Positions 1-7,999 of a stretch of 64,000 nt of DNA are shown piece after piece. The DNA comes from SFTJ01 sp045613305 (GTDB lineage: Bacteria > Bacteroidota > Bacteroidia > Bacteroidales > Muribaculaceae). Below the pieces are notes generated by a model. The model was not told the DNA's origin and searched no databases. It saw only the letters and a list, made by a program, of their open reading frames with translations. Each line of letters begins with the position of its first letter. Position 1 is the first letter of the stretch. The DNA lies in NCBI GenBank assembly GCA_045613305.1, contig JAZLAU010000001.1, positions 62,001 through 126,000 of the forward strand. Direction: 5' to 3'. Position numbers and translations under genes: made by a program.

Positions 1-1
1 A

Positions 2-34
2 ATGTCTTTGTTTAAAAAAAGAGGCGTTAGATGA
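2..34 (+). CDS. 3' end of an upstream gene (partial)
   Basis: An open frame entering from the left edge ends at TGA 32-34 and reads SLFKKRGVR at its end. The stop overlaps the next ATG (31-33) in an ATGA arrangement, typical of translationally coupled genes. In Bacteroidetes bat operons the gene at this place is usually a DUF58 protein. That identity is inferred from context only, because just ten codons are visible. Confidence 0.4.
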   Translation: MSLFKKRGVR

Positions 35-1032
35 TGAACAGATTTTTAGCATTTATATATATAATATGTGTAGCCGTAACGACATCGATTGCGGGTAATG
101 TTGTGTTTAAGGCAAATCTTGACTCAACCACCTTGCTAATGGGACGTCAGACATTGCTGCATGTTGAGGTGTCGCAAGATAAAAATGTGAATGGAATCCT
201 GCTGGAAGAAAATTCAGACACACTAAATGCATTTGTGGAGATTGTAGGCAAGTTGGACCCAGACACGATAGACATTGATAATCAACGAGTACAAATAAAG
301 CGCGATTTGGTTTTACAATCGTTTGATTCAGGCGTTTACGTGTTGCCTCCATTGCGATATGTGGTAGGAAAGGATACGTTCCGAACAAAAAGTCTTTCGT
401 TGAAAGTCATTCCAGTTAACATCGACACATTAAAAACAGTGCACGACTTTAAATATGTTGAGGAAGTGCCGTTTAAGTTGTTTGATTGGGTGCCATCGTT
501 TATATCAGATTATTGGTGGGTTTATCTTATAGTGATACTTGTAATAGCAATAGGTTTGTTTGTTTATTTCAAGTGGTTGCGTCATGGACAAATACCATTA
601 ATGCCAAAGAAGAAACGCTTGCCACCATATGAAGAGGCAATGCAGCGCTTAACCCAATTAAAGGAAAAGCATTTGTGGCAATCTGGTCAAGAAAAGGCCT
701 ATTTTACAGAGTTAACCGATATATTACGCGAATACATTGAGCGCCGATTTGAGGTTAACGCAGTTGAGATGACCACATCGCAGATTATGGAGTCGTTGCG
801 TAAAAATGAGGAAAGTCGTCCTGTTAATCAACAATTGGGCAGTGTGCTTGAATTGGCCGACTTTGTGAAGTTTGCAAACTTGCGACCATTGCCAGATGAA
901 AACGAAATGGCATATCAGCGAACACTCACTTATTTGAATGAAACTAAGCCGGTAGAAATAGTTGAGGAAGATGAAGACTCTGAATCTCAACAAGAAGCTG
1001 CCGACGCAAAAGATAAGGAGGTGAAGAAATGA
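31..1032 (+). CDS. BatD/DUF4381-like membrane protein of the aerotolerance operon
   Basis: A 333-residue protein with an N-terminal signal segment, a beta-rich extracytoplasmic region (about residues 22-140), one membrane segment near residues 160-182 (WWVYLIVILVIAIGLFVYF region) and a basic, helical cytoplasmic tail. The tail contains PPYEEAMQRL and LREYIERRF, as in DUF4381/BatD-like proteins that precede batA in Bacteroidetes. It ends in an acidic/lysine-rich stretch. It overlaps batA by 4 bases (ATGA at 1029-1032), so it is probably translationally coupled to it. The role is unknown; location implies it works with the Bat proteins at the inner membrane. The family is assigned from architecture and position, not from a defining catalytic motif. 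Confidence 0.75.
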   Translation: MMNRFLAFIYIICVAVTTSIAGNVVFKANLDSTTLLMGRQTLLHVEVSQDKNVNGILLEENSDTLNAFVEIVGKLDPDTIDIDNQRVQIKRDLVLQSFDSGVYVLPPLRYVVGKDTFRTKSLSLKVIPVNIDTLKTVHDFKYVEEVPFKLFDWVPSFISDYWWVYLIVILVIAIGLFVYFKWLRHGQIPLMPKKKRLPPYEEAMQRLTQLKEKHLWQSGQEKAYFTELTDILREYIERRFEVNAVEMTTSQIMESLRKNEESRPVNQQLGSVLELADFVKFANLRPLPDENEMAYQRTLTYLNETKPVEIVEEDEDSESQQEAADAKDKEVKK

Positions 1033-2021
1033 TAACATTTGCTAATCCTCATTTGTTGTGGTTGTTGCTGATTCTCATACCGATAATTGCATGGTATGTG
1101 CTAAAGCAAAAGAAAAACCACGCATCAATGCTTGTAACATCGTTATCACCATTTGCTATTCTTTCTACGTCGTGGAAAGTGTGGTTGATGCACTTGATGT
1201 TTGTGTTTAGATTGCTGGCAGTGGCATGCTTGATTGTCATCCTTAGCCGTCCGCAAACACATGACCGTTGGTCGACATCGGAAACCGAGGGTACAGATAT
1301 TGTGATGGCGTTAGACATATCGACCAGTATGCTTGCCCAAGATTTTAGACCAAACAGATTTGAGGCTGCTAAAGATGTAGCAATTCAATTTGTTAGTGGT
1401 AGAGAAAGCGATAACATTGGTTTTGTGATATTTGCTGCTGAAAGTTTTACTCAGGTGCCAATGACAACCGACAAAGCCGCTTTGGTTAATGCCATTCAAA
1501 ACATAGAGATGGGTTCGCTTGAAGATGGAACGGCTATTGGCGATGGTATAGCAACGGCAATTAATAGAATAAAGGAAGGAAAAGCAAAGTCGAAAAGCAT
1601 CATTTTGCTTACCGACGGCTCTAACAATACCGGAATTGTAGCGCCAATGACAGCGGCAGAAATTGCCAAGGAAAAGGGTATTAAGATATACACAATTGGC
1701 GTAGGCAGCAATGGCTCGGCTTTGTATCCTGTTGGCACAAACATCTATGGCCGAATGGAATATCAGAGACTGCCGGTGGTTATCGATGAAGGCACGCTAA
1801 AGAGCATTGCATCTAAGACAGGCGGAAAGTATTTCAGAGCAACAAGTAAGAATGTGCTTAAAGATGTGTTTGATGAAATCGATGCATTGGAAAAGACACA
1901 AATGGATGTTAGAAACTTTAGCCATACTGAAGATTACTATATGCCATGGGCATTGTTGCTATTGGCCTTATTATGTGTAGACATTATTTGTCGATATACT
2001 GTGCTAAGAAATATTCCTTAG
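1029..2021 (+). CDS. batA: BatA, von Willebrand factor A domain membrane protein
   Basis: A 330-residue protein with two N-terminal membrane segments (residues about 8-22 and 52-72), a VWA domain carrying the MIDAS motif DxSxS (LDISTSM, about residues 94-100) with a later TDGS, and a C-terminal membrane segment (about 305-325). This is the standard BatA layout: the metal-binding VWA domain is held at the membrane, probably facing the periplasm, and binds partner proteins. Bat proteins were named for aerotolerance in Bacteroides fragilis; their biochemical role is still unclear. It is followed 31 bases later by batB. Confidence 0.93.
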   Translation: MITFANPHLLWLLLILIPIIAWYVLKQKKNHASMLVTSLSPFAILSTSWKVWLMHLMFVFRLLAVACLIVILSRPQTHDRWSTSETEGTDIVMALDISTSMLAQDFRPNRFEAAKDVAIQFVSGRESDNIGFVIFAAESFTQVPMTTDKAALVNAIQNIEMGSLEDGTAIGDGIATAINRIKEGKAKSKSIILLTDGSNNTGIVAPMTAAEIAKEKGIKIYTIGVGSNGSALYPVGTNIYGRMEYQRLPVVIDEGTLKSIASKTGGKYFRATSKNVLKDVFDEIDALEKTQMDVRNFSHTEDYYMPWALLLLALLCVDIICRYTVLRNIP

Positions 2022-2052
2022 TAACCAAAGAAATGAAAATAAACTACTGATT

Positions 2053-3105
2053 ATGTTTAGTTTTGCAAATCCAGCATATCTATATTTATTACTGTTGCTG
2101 CCTTTAGCGGTGCTGTTGTTCATGTGGTCGAGAATCACAAGAAAACGCCGTTTGAAGAAATATGGCAATCCAGAAGTTTTAGTAGGCTTGATGCCAGATG
2201 TGTCGAAATATAAGCCATGGATAAAACTGGTGTTGTCGTTGTTGGTTTTGACAATGGTAATTATAATTTTGGCTCGCCCACGTGCAGGGGCCAAAACCGA
2301 AACCTCAAAGGTTAGAGGCGTGGAGGTTATGATAGCGCTCGACGTTTCGAACTCAATGAGAGCGTCGGCAACCGACGACCCTAAAGGCGTGAGCCGTTTG
2401 CAACGCTCAAAGTTGATTCTCGAAAAACTCATCAACAAGTTGGGTGAAGATAAGGTGGGCTTGATAGTGTTTGCGGGTAATGCCTACACGCAATTGCCAA
2501 TCACAAGCGATTTTTTGTCGGCAAAGATGTTTTTGAATAGCATAAGCACCGACATGGTGCCAACGCAAGGCACTGCAATCGGCGCTGCCATAAATTTGGC
2601 AATGAAATCGTTTACCCAAAACGAGAAATCGGGCAAATCGATAATAATTATAACTGACGGCGAAAACCACGAAGATGATGCCGTAGGTGCCGCATCGGCA
2701 GCCCATGAGCAGGGTGTGCAGATTAATGTTGTGGGCATGGGTTCTACCAAGGGCTCGCCAATACCAATGGGCGTAAATGGCAATTTCTTGAAAGATGATA
2801 ATGGCCAAGTGGTAACCACATTCCTTAATGAGGAAGTGGCCATGAGGATTGCAAAATCGGCCAACGGTGTATATGTGTCGGGCAATGCCTCAGATGCGGT
2901 TGACGTGATTGACGAAAACCTTAAGAAACTGGCTAAGGAAGACCTTGAAAGAGTGGTTTATTCGCAACACGATGAACAATTCCCAGTTTTTGCATGGATT
3001 GCTTTGGTGTTGTTGGTAGTTAATATGTTCGTAGTGGAACGTAAGAATAAGTGGTTGAATAAGTATAACTTCTTTACTAAAAACGTAAAAGATGGTTCTA
3101 AATAA
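2053..3105 (+). CDS. batB: BatB, von Willebrand factor A domain membrane protein
   Basis: A 350-residue paralogue of the preceding BatA, with the same order: membrane segments at about 8-25 and 57-75, then a VWA domain with an intact MIDAS DxSxS (LDVSNSM, about residues 95-101) and TDGE. A C-terminal membrane segment at about 310-328 follows. The SNSM form and the longer metal-binding-site loop separate it from BatA and match BatB. The last 14 bases overlap the start of batC, which implies tight coupling. Confidence 0.93.
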   Translation: MFSFANPAYLYLLLLLPLAVLLFMWSRITRKRRLKKYGNPEVLVGLMPDVSKYKPWIKLVLSLLVLTMVIIILARPRAGAKTETSKVRGVEVMIALDVSNSMRASATDDPKGVSRLQRSKLILEKLINKLGEDKVGLIVFAGNAYTQLPITSDFLSAKMFLNSISTDMVPTQGTAIGAAINLAMKSFTQNEKSGKSIIIITDGENHEDDAVGAASAAHEQGVQINVVGMGSTKGSPIPMGVNGNFLKDDNGQVVTTFLNEEVAMRIAKSANGVYVSGNASDAVDVIDENLKKLAKEDLERVVYSQHDEQFPVFAWIALVLLVVNMFVVERKNKWLNKYNFFTKNVKDGSK

Positions 3106-3901
3106 GAAAATAGTTGTTGCAATTCTTGCAGCACTTGCATCTTTGTCGGTTTATGCAGATGAAAAAGAGCAGACCTACGAAGAAAAAAGTTATAAAGAAG
3201 AGCGCAACCTGATTCGTAAAGGTAACAAGTTGTTTGAAAACAAACGCTTTGGCGAAGCAGAAGTGGAATATAAAAAGGCTTTGCAAGTTAATCCAATTTC
3301 GGAGATTGCCAACTATAACTTGGCGGCAGCATTGTTGCAACAAGGCGGCGGTGTTAAGGCTAACGATAAGGAAGATAAGAATAATCCAATTAATCAGGCG
3401 CAATCGATATTGAGCAATTTGGTTAAGACAAGCAATAACACCAAGTTGGTGGGCAATGCCTATTATAACTTGGGAAACATAGATTTTGACAGAGAGCAAT
3501 ATCAGCAGGCAATAAATAATTATAAGCATTGTTTGCGTCGTAACCCAGACGATGATGAGGCTCGCCAAAACTTGCGTCTTGCTCAAAAGAAGTTGCAAGA
3601 ACAAAAGAATCAAGATAAGAATCAAGAACAACAGCAGCAACAAGAGCAAGAACAGCAACAGCAGCAACAAAATCAAAACCAAGATCAGGAAAAGAACCAA
3701 AACCAACAAAATCCTCAAAGTCAGCAGCAAAAGAGCGAAGACAAGAAGGAGCAAAAGAATCAGAACGGAATGAGTCAAGAAAATATTGACCAAATTTTGA
3801 AGACTTTGCAAAATCAAGAAAGTGCAGTGCAACAGAAAATTAGTGCTCAAAAAGCACAGGAAAACAAGAATGCTGCACGCAAGACTGGTAATCAATGGTG
3901 A
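3092..3901 (+). CDS. batC: BatC, TPR protein with a glutamine-rich tail
   Basis: A 269-residue exported protein. A signal peptide ends near VYA (residues about 20-22). TPR repeats lie at about residues 38-75 (NKLFENKRFGEAEVEYKKAL) and 123-165 (AYYNLGNIDFDREQYQQAI). After the TPRs, about residues 168-235 are almost all Q, N, E, D and K, giving a charged low-complexity linker. The short C-terminal stretch (MSQENIDQILKTLQNQE) looks helical and could be a docking element. BatC proteins usually have TPRs; the length and composition of the tail vary. ATG 3092 lies inside batB. Confidence 0.88.
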   Translation: MVLNKKIVVAILAALASLSVYADEKEQTYEEKSYKEERNLIRKGNKLFENKRFGEAEVEYKKALQVNPISEIANYNLAAALLQQGGGVKANDKEDKNNPINQAQSILSNLVKTSNNTKLVGNAYYNLGNIDFDREQYQQAINNYKHCLRRNPDDDEARQNLRLAQKKLQEQKNQDKNQEQQQQQEQEQQQQQQNQNQDQEKNQNQQNPQSQQQKSEDKKEQKNQNGMSQENIDQILKTLQNQESAVQQKISAQKAQENKNAARKTGNQW

Positions 3902-3928
3902 TAAAAAAAGAAAAAAACAGAATAATAT

Positions 3929-5752
3929 ATGAGCAAATATAAAATATTGCAAGTAGCAATTTTTGTCATATCACTCTTTGGCTTCTATTCAGCAGCGCAA
4001 GATGTGTCGTTTACGGCTCACGCGCCACGTCAAGTGGTGCAAGGAAACCGTTTTTCGGTGGCATATGTGCTTAAAAATGGAGAGGGAAGCGGATTTAACG
4101 CACCAGAAATTGATGGGGCGACCAAAATTTATGGCCCAGCAGTTAGCACCTCATACAGCCAACAATGGATTAATGGCCAGCAGTCGAGCAGTTCGTCGGT
4201 TGAATACACAATGACCTATAGAGCAGATAAGGCCGGAAAATATCAAGTGGGAGCAGCATCGGTGGTGGTAAACGGCAAAAAGATGACCACAGCACCTTTT
4301 TCGCTTGAGGTTTTGCCACCCGACAAATCGGCACAAACAGGAGGCCAACAAAGTGGCTCTGTGCAGTTTGATGACCCATCGACTCAGGCAGCAGGCAAAG
4401 AAGTGAGCTCTAAAGACTTGTTCGTGAGAATTTCGATGTCGAAATCGAATGTTTATGAACAAGAAGCCGTGGTGTGTGTGATTAAGCTGTACACAAAATA
4501 TCAGATATCGCAATTCATGCCAACAATTCAGCCATCATTTAATGGATTCTTGATTGAAGACTTGCCGGTGAATACCTCATTAAACAATATTGAGCATGTG
4601 AATGGCGAAAATTATATGGTTGCTGAATTGAAGAAGTGCATATTGTTTCCACAACAATCAGGAAAATTATCAATTACATCGGGTAACTATGATGTAACGG
4701 TGGTGCAATTCGAAAGAATTAGAACCATGTTTGGCTATGTGCAGCAACCAGTGGAAAAGAATTTGCAAGTTAAGTCGAACACAGCATCGGTAACAATTAC
4801 TCCATTGCCAACCCCAAAACCAGCAGCATTTTCAGGAGCAGTGGGTAAGTATAATATGACCACTTCAATAAATCCAAACCAATTGAAAACCTATGAGGCA
4901 GCAACCTATAAGGTGGATATAAGTGGTAGCGGAAATATTAAGTATATCAAGTCGCCAAACGTGCAGTTCCCGTCTCAGTTTGAGGTGTATGACCCACAAT
5001 CAAACATCGATGCGAATGCAAGTGGTTCTACAGTGGCAGGAAAGGTTTCGTTTGAATATACATTTATACCACAGTTTGTGGGCAAATATAATATCCCAAG
5101 CGCAGAATTTGTGTATTTTGACACTGATAAGAAAGAGTATGTAACTCTAAACACTCAGTCATATGATTTGACAGTGGCAAAGGGTAGCGGCGCACCTACA
5201 GTGAGCAAAAGCGGAGGCATTGAGCAAAAGAACAAAGATATTTTGCACATAAAGACCGGCAATCTTAATCTGAAGAAGACTCACGGTTATGTGATTGACG
5301 AATTCACATATTGGTTGTGGTATATAGTGCCATTGCTAATGGTTGCTGCTTTGCTCATCTATTATAGAAAGTCGTTGAAAGAAAGGGCAAATCTGCAATT
5401 GATGCGTACGAAGCGCGCTAATAAGGTCGCCCAAAAGAGATTGAAAACTGCAAATAAGTTTATGCAGGCAAACGATAAGAGCAACTTCTACGCAGAAACG
5501 TTGAAGGCATGTTGGGGTTATTTGAGCGATAAACTTGGCATCCCTGGCTCAGAATTGAGTAGAGACAACATTCAGTTGGAACTTGAAAAATATGGAGTGG
5601 ATGAAGATGTGATTAAGAGTGTAATTGAAGTTTTGGATAAGTGTGAGTTTGCACAATATGCCCCAGAACTTTCGGGCGACGACATGGGCTCAGTGTTAGA
5701 ACTTGCAGGCTCGGTAATGGACAAATTAGAGAACACTAAAAAGAAAAAATGA
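3929..5752 (+). CDS. batD: BatD, large periplasmic protein with a C-terminal membrane anchor
   Basis: A 607-residue protein with a signal peptide ending near SAAQ (residue about 23), then several immunoglobulin-like beta domains starting with the BatD signature FTAHAPRQVVQGNRF. The beta region runs to about residue 450. One membrane helix follows at about 463-480 (YWLWYIVPLLMVAALLIYY) and then a cytoplasmic helical tail of about 125 residues. This matches the family (PF13584 oxygen tolerance). Its stop overlaps the batE start (ATGA at 5749-5752). It is probably the scaffold of the Bat complex; that is inference. Confidence 0.9.
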   Translation: MSKYKILQVAIFVISLFGFYSAAQDVSFTAHAPRQVVQGNRFSVAYVLKNGEGSGFNAPEIDGATKIYGPAVSTSYSQQWINGQQSSSSSVEYTMTYRADKAGKYQVGAASVVVNGKKMTTAPFSLEVLPPDKSAQTGGQQSGSVQFDDPSTQAAGKEVSSKDLFVRISMSKSNVYEQEAVVCVIKLYTKYQISQFMPTIQPSFNGFLIEDLPVNTSLNNIEHVNGENYMVAELKKCILFPQQSGKLSITSGNYDVTVVQFERIRTMFGYVQQPVEKNLQVKSNTASVTITPLPTPKPAAFSGAVGKYNMTTSINPNQLKTYEAATYKVDISGSGNIKYIKSPNVQFPSQFEVYDPQSNIDANASGSTVAGKVSFEYTFIPQFVGKYNIPSAEFVYFDTDKKEYVTLNTQSYDLTVAKGSGAPTVSKSGGIEQKNKDILHIKTGNLNLKKTHGYVIDEFTYWLWYIVPLLMVAALLIYYRKSLKERANLQLMRTKRANKVAQKRLKTANKFMQANDKSNFYAETLKACWGYLSDKLGIPGSELSRDNIQLELEKYGVDEDVIKSVIEVLDKCEFAQYAPELSGDDMGSVLELAGSVMDKLENTKKKK

Positions 5753-6531
5753 TGAGAAGATTTATATATGCCATAATAATAAGTCTCGTAGGGGTTGGCT
5801 TGGCAAATGCACAAGATTTAACCAGTGAGGCTAAGACTGCATACGAAAAAGATGAATTTGATAAGGCAATTTCATTGTATGAGGAAATAGCAAAAACTCA
5901 AGGCACATCGAGCGATCTTTTTTATAATCTTGGTAACTCACATTACCGTTTGGGCCATATGGGTCAGGCCATACTAAATTATGAAAGAGCATTGAAACTT
6001 GACCCAAATAATGAAGATGCTAAAGCAAACTTGGAGTTTGTGAAGGATAAAATTAACATTAAGGACGCTGAAGGCGATTCGTATTTTGCAGATGCGTTTA
6101 TGGGATGGGTGAAAGGCCGTTCTTCAAACTCATGGGCAGTAATTGCTGTAGTGCTGTTTTTGACTTTTATTGCAGCATTGTTGGTTTATATATTTGTTGA
6201 TAACATTATGCTTAGGAAGATAGGCTTCTTTGGTGGAGGAGTGGTGTTGGTGCTGTTTGTGCTAACATTGGTGTTTGCCTTTGTAAGCCGAAACGAAACT
6301 AAGAGTAAGAACCATGCAATTGTAACAGTGCCATCAACAACATTGAGCACCTCGCCACGTGTGCCAAAAGATAAAACCGAAGAAGCATTTTTGCTAAACG
6401 AAGGTTACAAGGTTGAGATTGTAGACAGCGTTAAGCCAAATGAAAGCGAAAGCGACTTAATATGGTATAATGTTATAGTCAATAACCGAGATAAGGCTTG
6501 GGTTAAATCGGGTGATATAGAAATTATTTAA
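5749..6531 (+). CDS. batE: BatE, TPR and SH3-like membrane protein
   Basis: A 260-residue protein with a signal peptide (ends near ANA, residue 21) and TPR repeats at about residues 28-95 (DKAISLYEEIAKTQG, LFYNLGNSHYRLGHMGQAILNYERAL). Two membrane segments follow at about 128-150 and 156-182, then a C-terminal domain (about 190-260) that looks like a bacterial SH3 fold, ending in WVKSGDIEII. This is the BatE layout and closes the batA-batE cluster. Start ATG 5749 overlaps the batD stop; a second ATG follows immediately. Confidence 0.9.
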   Translation: MMRRFIYAIIISLVGVGLANAQDLTSEAKTAYEKDEFDKAISLYEEIAKTQGTSSDLFYNLGNSHYRLGHMGQAILNYERALKLDPNNEDAKANLEFVKDKINIKDAEGDSYFADAFMGWVKGRSSNSWAVIAVVLFLTFIAALLVYIFVDNIMLRKIGFFGGGVVLVLFVLTLVFAFVSRNETKSKNHAIVTVPSTTLSTSPRVPKDKTEEAFLLNEGYKVEIVDSVKPNESESDLIWYNVIVNNRDKAWVKSGDIEII

Positions 6532-6552
6532 TGATTTTAGACTTAGGCTGTT

Positions 6553-7212
6553 ATGCTCGATTATATAGTTAAGCTCGACCAGGAATTGTTTTTTGCCCTT
6601 AATGGGCTTCAAACGCCATATTTCGATAGTTACATGTGGCTTGTGTCGGGGAAATTGGCCTATGTGCTTTTGGCGTTGGCATTTTTGTATGTATCGTATA
6701 AGAAAGGCTGGCGAGAGTGTTTGGTGGTAGTTTTAACACTGGCACTAACTATTTTGTTTGCTGACCAGATTTCGTCGGGCATATTAAAGCCGCTGGTTTG
6801 TCGTTTGCGTCCGTCACGCGATGAAGAATTGCAAGGATTGGTTTATATCGTGAACGGTTACAGAGGAGGAAAATATGGCTTTGCGTCGAGCCATGCTGCT
6901 AACTCGTTTGGTGCGGCTATGCTTATTGCATTATTGTTTCGTAATAGGGGACTTACTATATGGATGTTTGTATGGGCAGCAATGGTGTCGTATAGTCGCA
7001 TATATCTTGGCGTTCATTATCCGGGCGACATATTGTGCGGCGCACTCATAGGTGTGGGTTCGGCTTATGTTAGTTATCGATTGTCAGCAATTTTGGCAAA
7101 AAAAATGAACTATGATATGCAATTTGGAGAAAACGCTGCCAAAGTGATAAAAATTTCTGTGATAGCTAATCTCGGTGTGCTACTGATAGTTGCGTGTTTT
7201 TATGCCATATAA
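6553..7212 (+). CDS. PAP2-family membrane phosphatase
   Basis: A 219-residue integral membrane protein of the PAP2/undecaprenyl-pyrophosphate phosphatase superfamily. The three motifs are visible: KPLVCRLRP (KxxxxxxRP, about residues 79-87), SSHAANS (PSGH-like, about 115-121) and SRIYLGVHYPGD (SRxxxxxHxxxD, about 157-168). The catalytic histidines are those of SSHA and VHYPGD. About six membrane helices fit the family. Such enzymes dephosphorylate lipid phosphates such as undecaprenyl pyrophosphate or lipid A phosphates; the substrate cannot be read here. It lies 21 bases after batE and may be read from the same transcript. Confidence 0.88.
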   Translation: MLDYIVKLDQELFFALNGLQTPYFDSYMWLVSGKLAYVLLALAFLYVSYKKGWRECLVVVLTLALTILFADQISSGILKPLVCRLRPSRDEELQGLVYIVNGYRGGKYGFASSHAANSFGAAMLIALLFRNRGLTIWMFVWAAMVSYSRIYLGVHYPGDILCGALIGVGSAYVSYRLSAILAKKMNYDMQFGENAAKVIKISVIANLGVLLIVACFYAI

Positions 7213-7318
7213 CATGAAAAATATTTAGTCAAAAGTTTTGAGATTATAAATTTAATCAATAATTTTATAGCAAATAACGAAAAAATTAATAGTATTAACT
7301 TATAAATTTTTATATATC

Positions 7319-7573
7319 ATGCCTAAAACTATCACATTTAACGAACTTCGTAAGATCAAAGAGTCGTTACCAGAAGGTTCTATGCACAAGATTGCAGACG
7401 AGTTGAACTTGACAGTTCAAACAGTAAGAAACTATTTCGGAGGAACAAACTACGAATATGGCAATAACTGTGGTTTGCACATCGAACCAGGTCCAAACGG
7501 TGGCTATGTAGTGCTTGATGACACTCAAATTCTTGACATGGCTCTTGAGATTTTGAAACAAAAAGAAGCCTAA
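7319..7573 (+). CDS. Small helix-turn-helix protein, probable DNA-binding
   Basis: An 84-residue protein whose first half reads as a helix-turn-helix: MHKIADELNLTVQTVRNYFGG resembles a recognition-helix unit (I-A-x-x-L-x-x-x-x-x-T-V). The second half has GLHIEPGPNGGYVVLDDTQILDMALEILK. It resembles a short DNA-binding protein common in Bacteroidales whose function I cannot name. It stands alone behind an AT-rich 107-base spacer (7213-7318) in which I see no clear promoter, and it has its own strong terminator. That suggests independent expression. Confidence 0.8.
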   Translation: MPKTITFNELRKIKESLPEGSMHKIADELNLTVQTVRNYFGGTNYEYGNNCGLHIEPGPNGGYVVLDDTQILDMALEILKQKEA

Positions 7574-7595
7574 CAAATAGCAGAAGAAATGATAT

Positions 7596-7632
7596 AAAGC
7601 ACAACGCGGAACATTCCGGTTGTGCTTTTTTT
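7596..7632 (+). terminator. Intrinsic terminator after the HTH gene
   Basis: A hairpin with AAAGCACAAC paired to GTTGTGCTTT around an inner CGGAA/TTCCG stem, followed by a run of T. It lies 22 bases after the stop codon of the HTH gene. Confidence 0.9.
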
Positions 7633-7708
7633 ATGTCTATATGTAATCGTATAGCCAAATAGCAGATAAATATAGTTGCTAATATTTGATGACAAAGGGG
7701 TGTTGATG

Positions 7709-7739
7709 TTTCATATTTGGTTTTCTTTTATTAAATTTG
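7709..7739 (+). promoter_or_regulatory. Candidate Bacteroidetes promoter for the small membrane protein and dxs
   Basis: TTTC at 7709-7712, a spacer of 19 bases, then TAAATTTG at 7732-7739. This matches the Bacteroidetes -33/-7 pattern (TTTG, 19-21 bases, TAnnTTTG) with one mismatch. The next ATG is at 7766, which leaves a leader of about 20 bases. Confidence 0.5.
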
Positions 7740-7765
7740 CTTGTTAATAAAGATAATAAGCAACA

Positions 7766-7945
7766 ATGGATACATCACAAAAAATCAGGTTCGGATTTAT
7801 AGTAGTATTGTGGTTGGTTTTGTGTTATCTGCTATTCACAAGGACGGCCAAAATTGATTTTATGACTATATTTTCGGTAATCGCTTCGGGGATAGTGGTT
7901 TTCGTGCCGCTGTATAAAAAATATCGCCGAGAGAAAGATGATTAA
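7766..7945 (+). CDS. Small two-helix membrane protein upstream of dxs
   Basis: A 59-residue open frame from ATG 7766 to TAA 7943-7945. It has two hydrophobic stretches, about residues 9-24 (FGFIVVLWLVLCYLLF) and 32-50 (FMTIFSVIASGIVVFVPLY), joined by a short polar turn, then a basic tail (KKYRREKDD). The positive tail suggests both ends lie in the cytoplasm. It lies directly behind a good promoter match and 54 bases before dxs. The function is unknown. Support comes from codon use, hydrophobic pattern and position; homologue conservation could not be checked here. Confidence 0.65.
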   Translation: MDTSQKIRFGFIVVLWLVLCYLLFTRTAKIDFMTIFSVIASGIVVFVPLYKKYRREKDD

Positions 7946-7999
7946 TTAGAATGGGTGTTTAATGTTGTCTGCAAAGTAACTTAAAACAAAGTAGAGGTT

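Noticed and set aside
3098..3952. A 284-codon open frame antisense to batC
   Set aside because: It is the mirror of the Q-rich coding strand and gives long runs of leucine. batC has TPR motifs, a signal peptide and operon context, so the antisense frame is a composition artefact.
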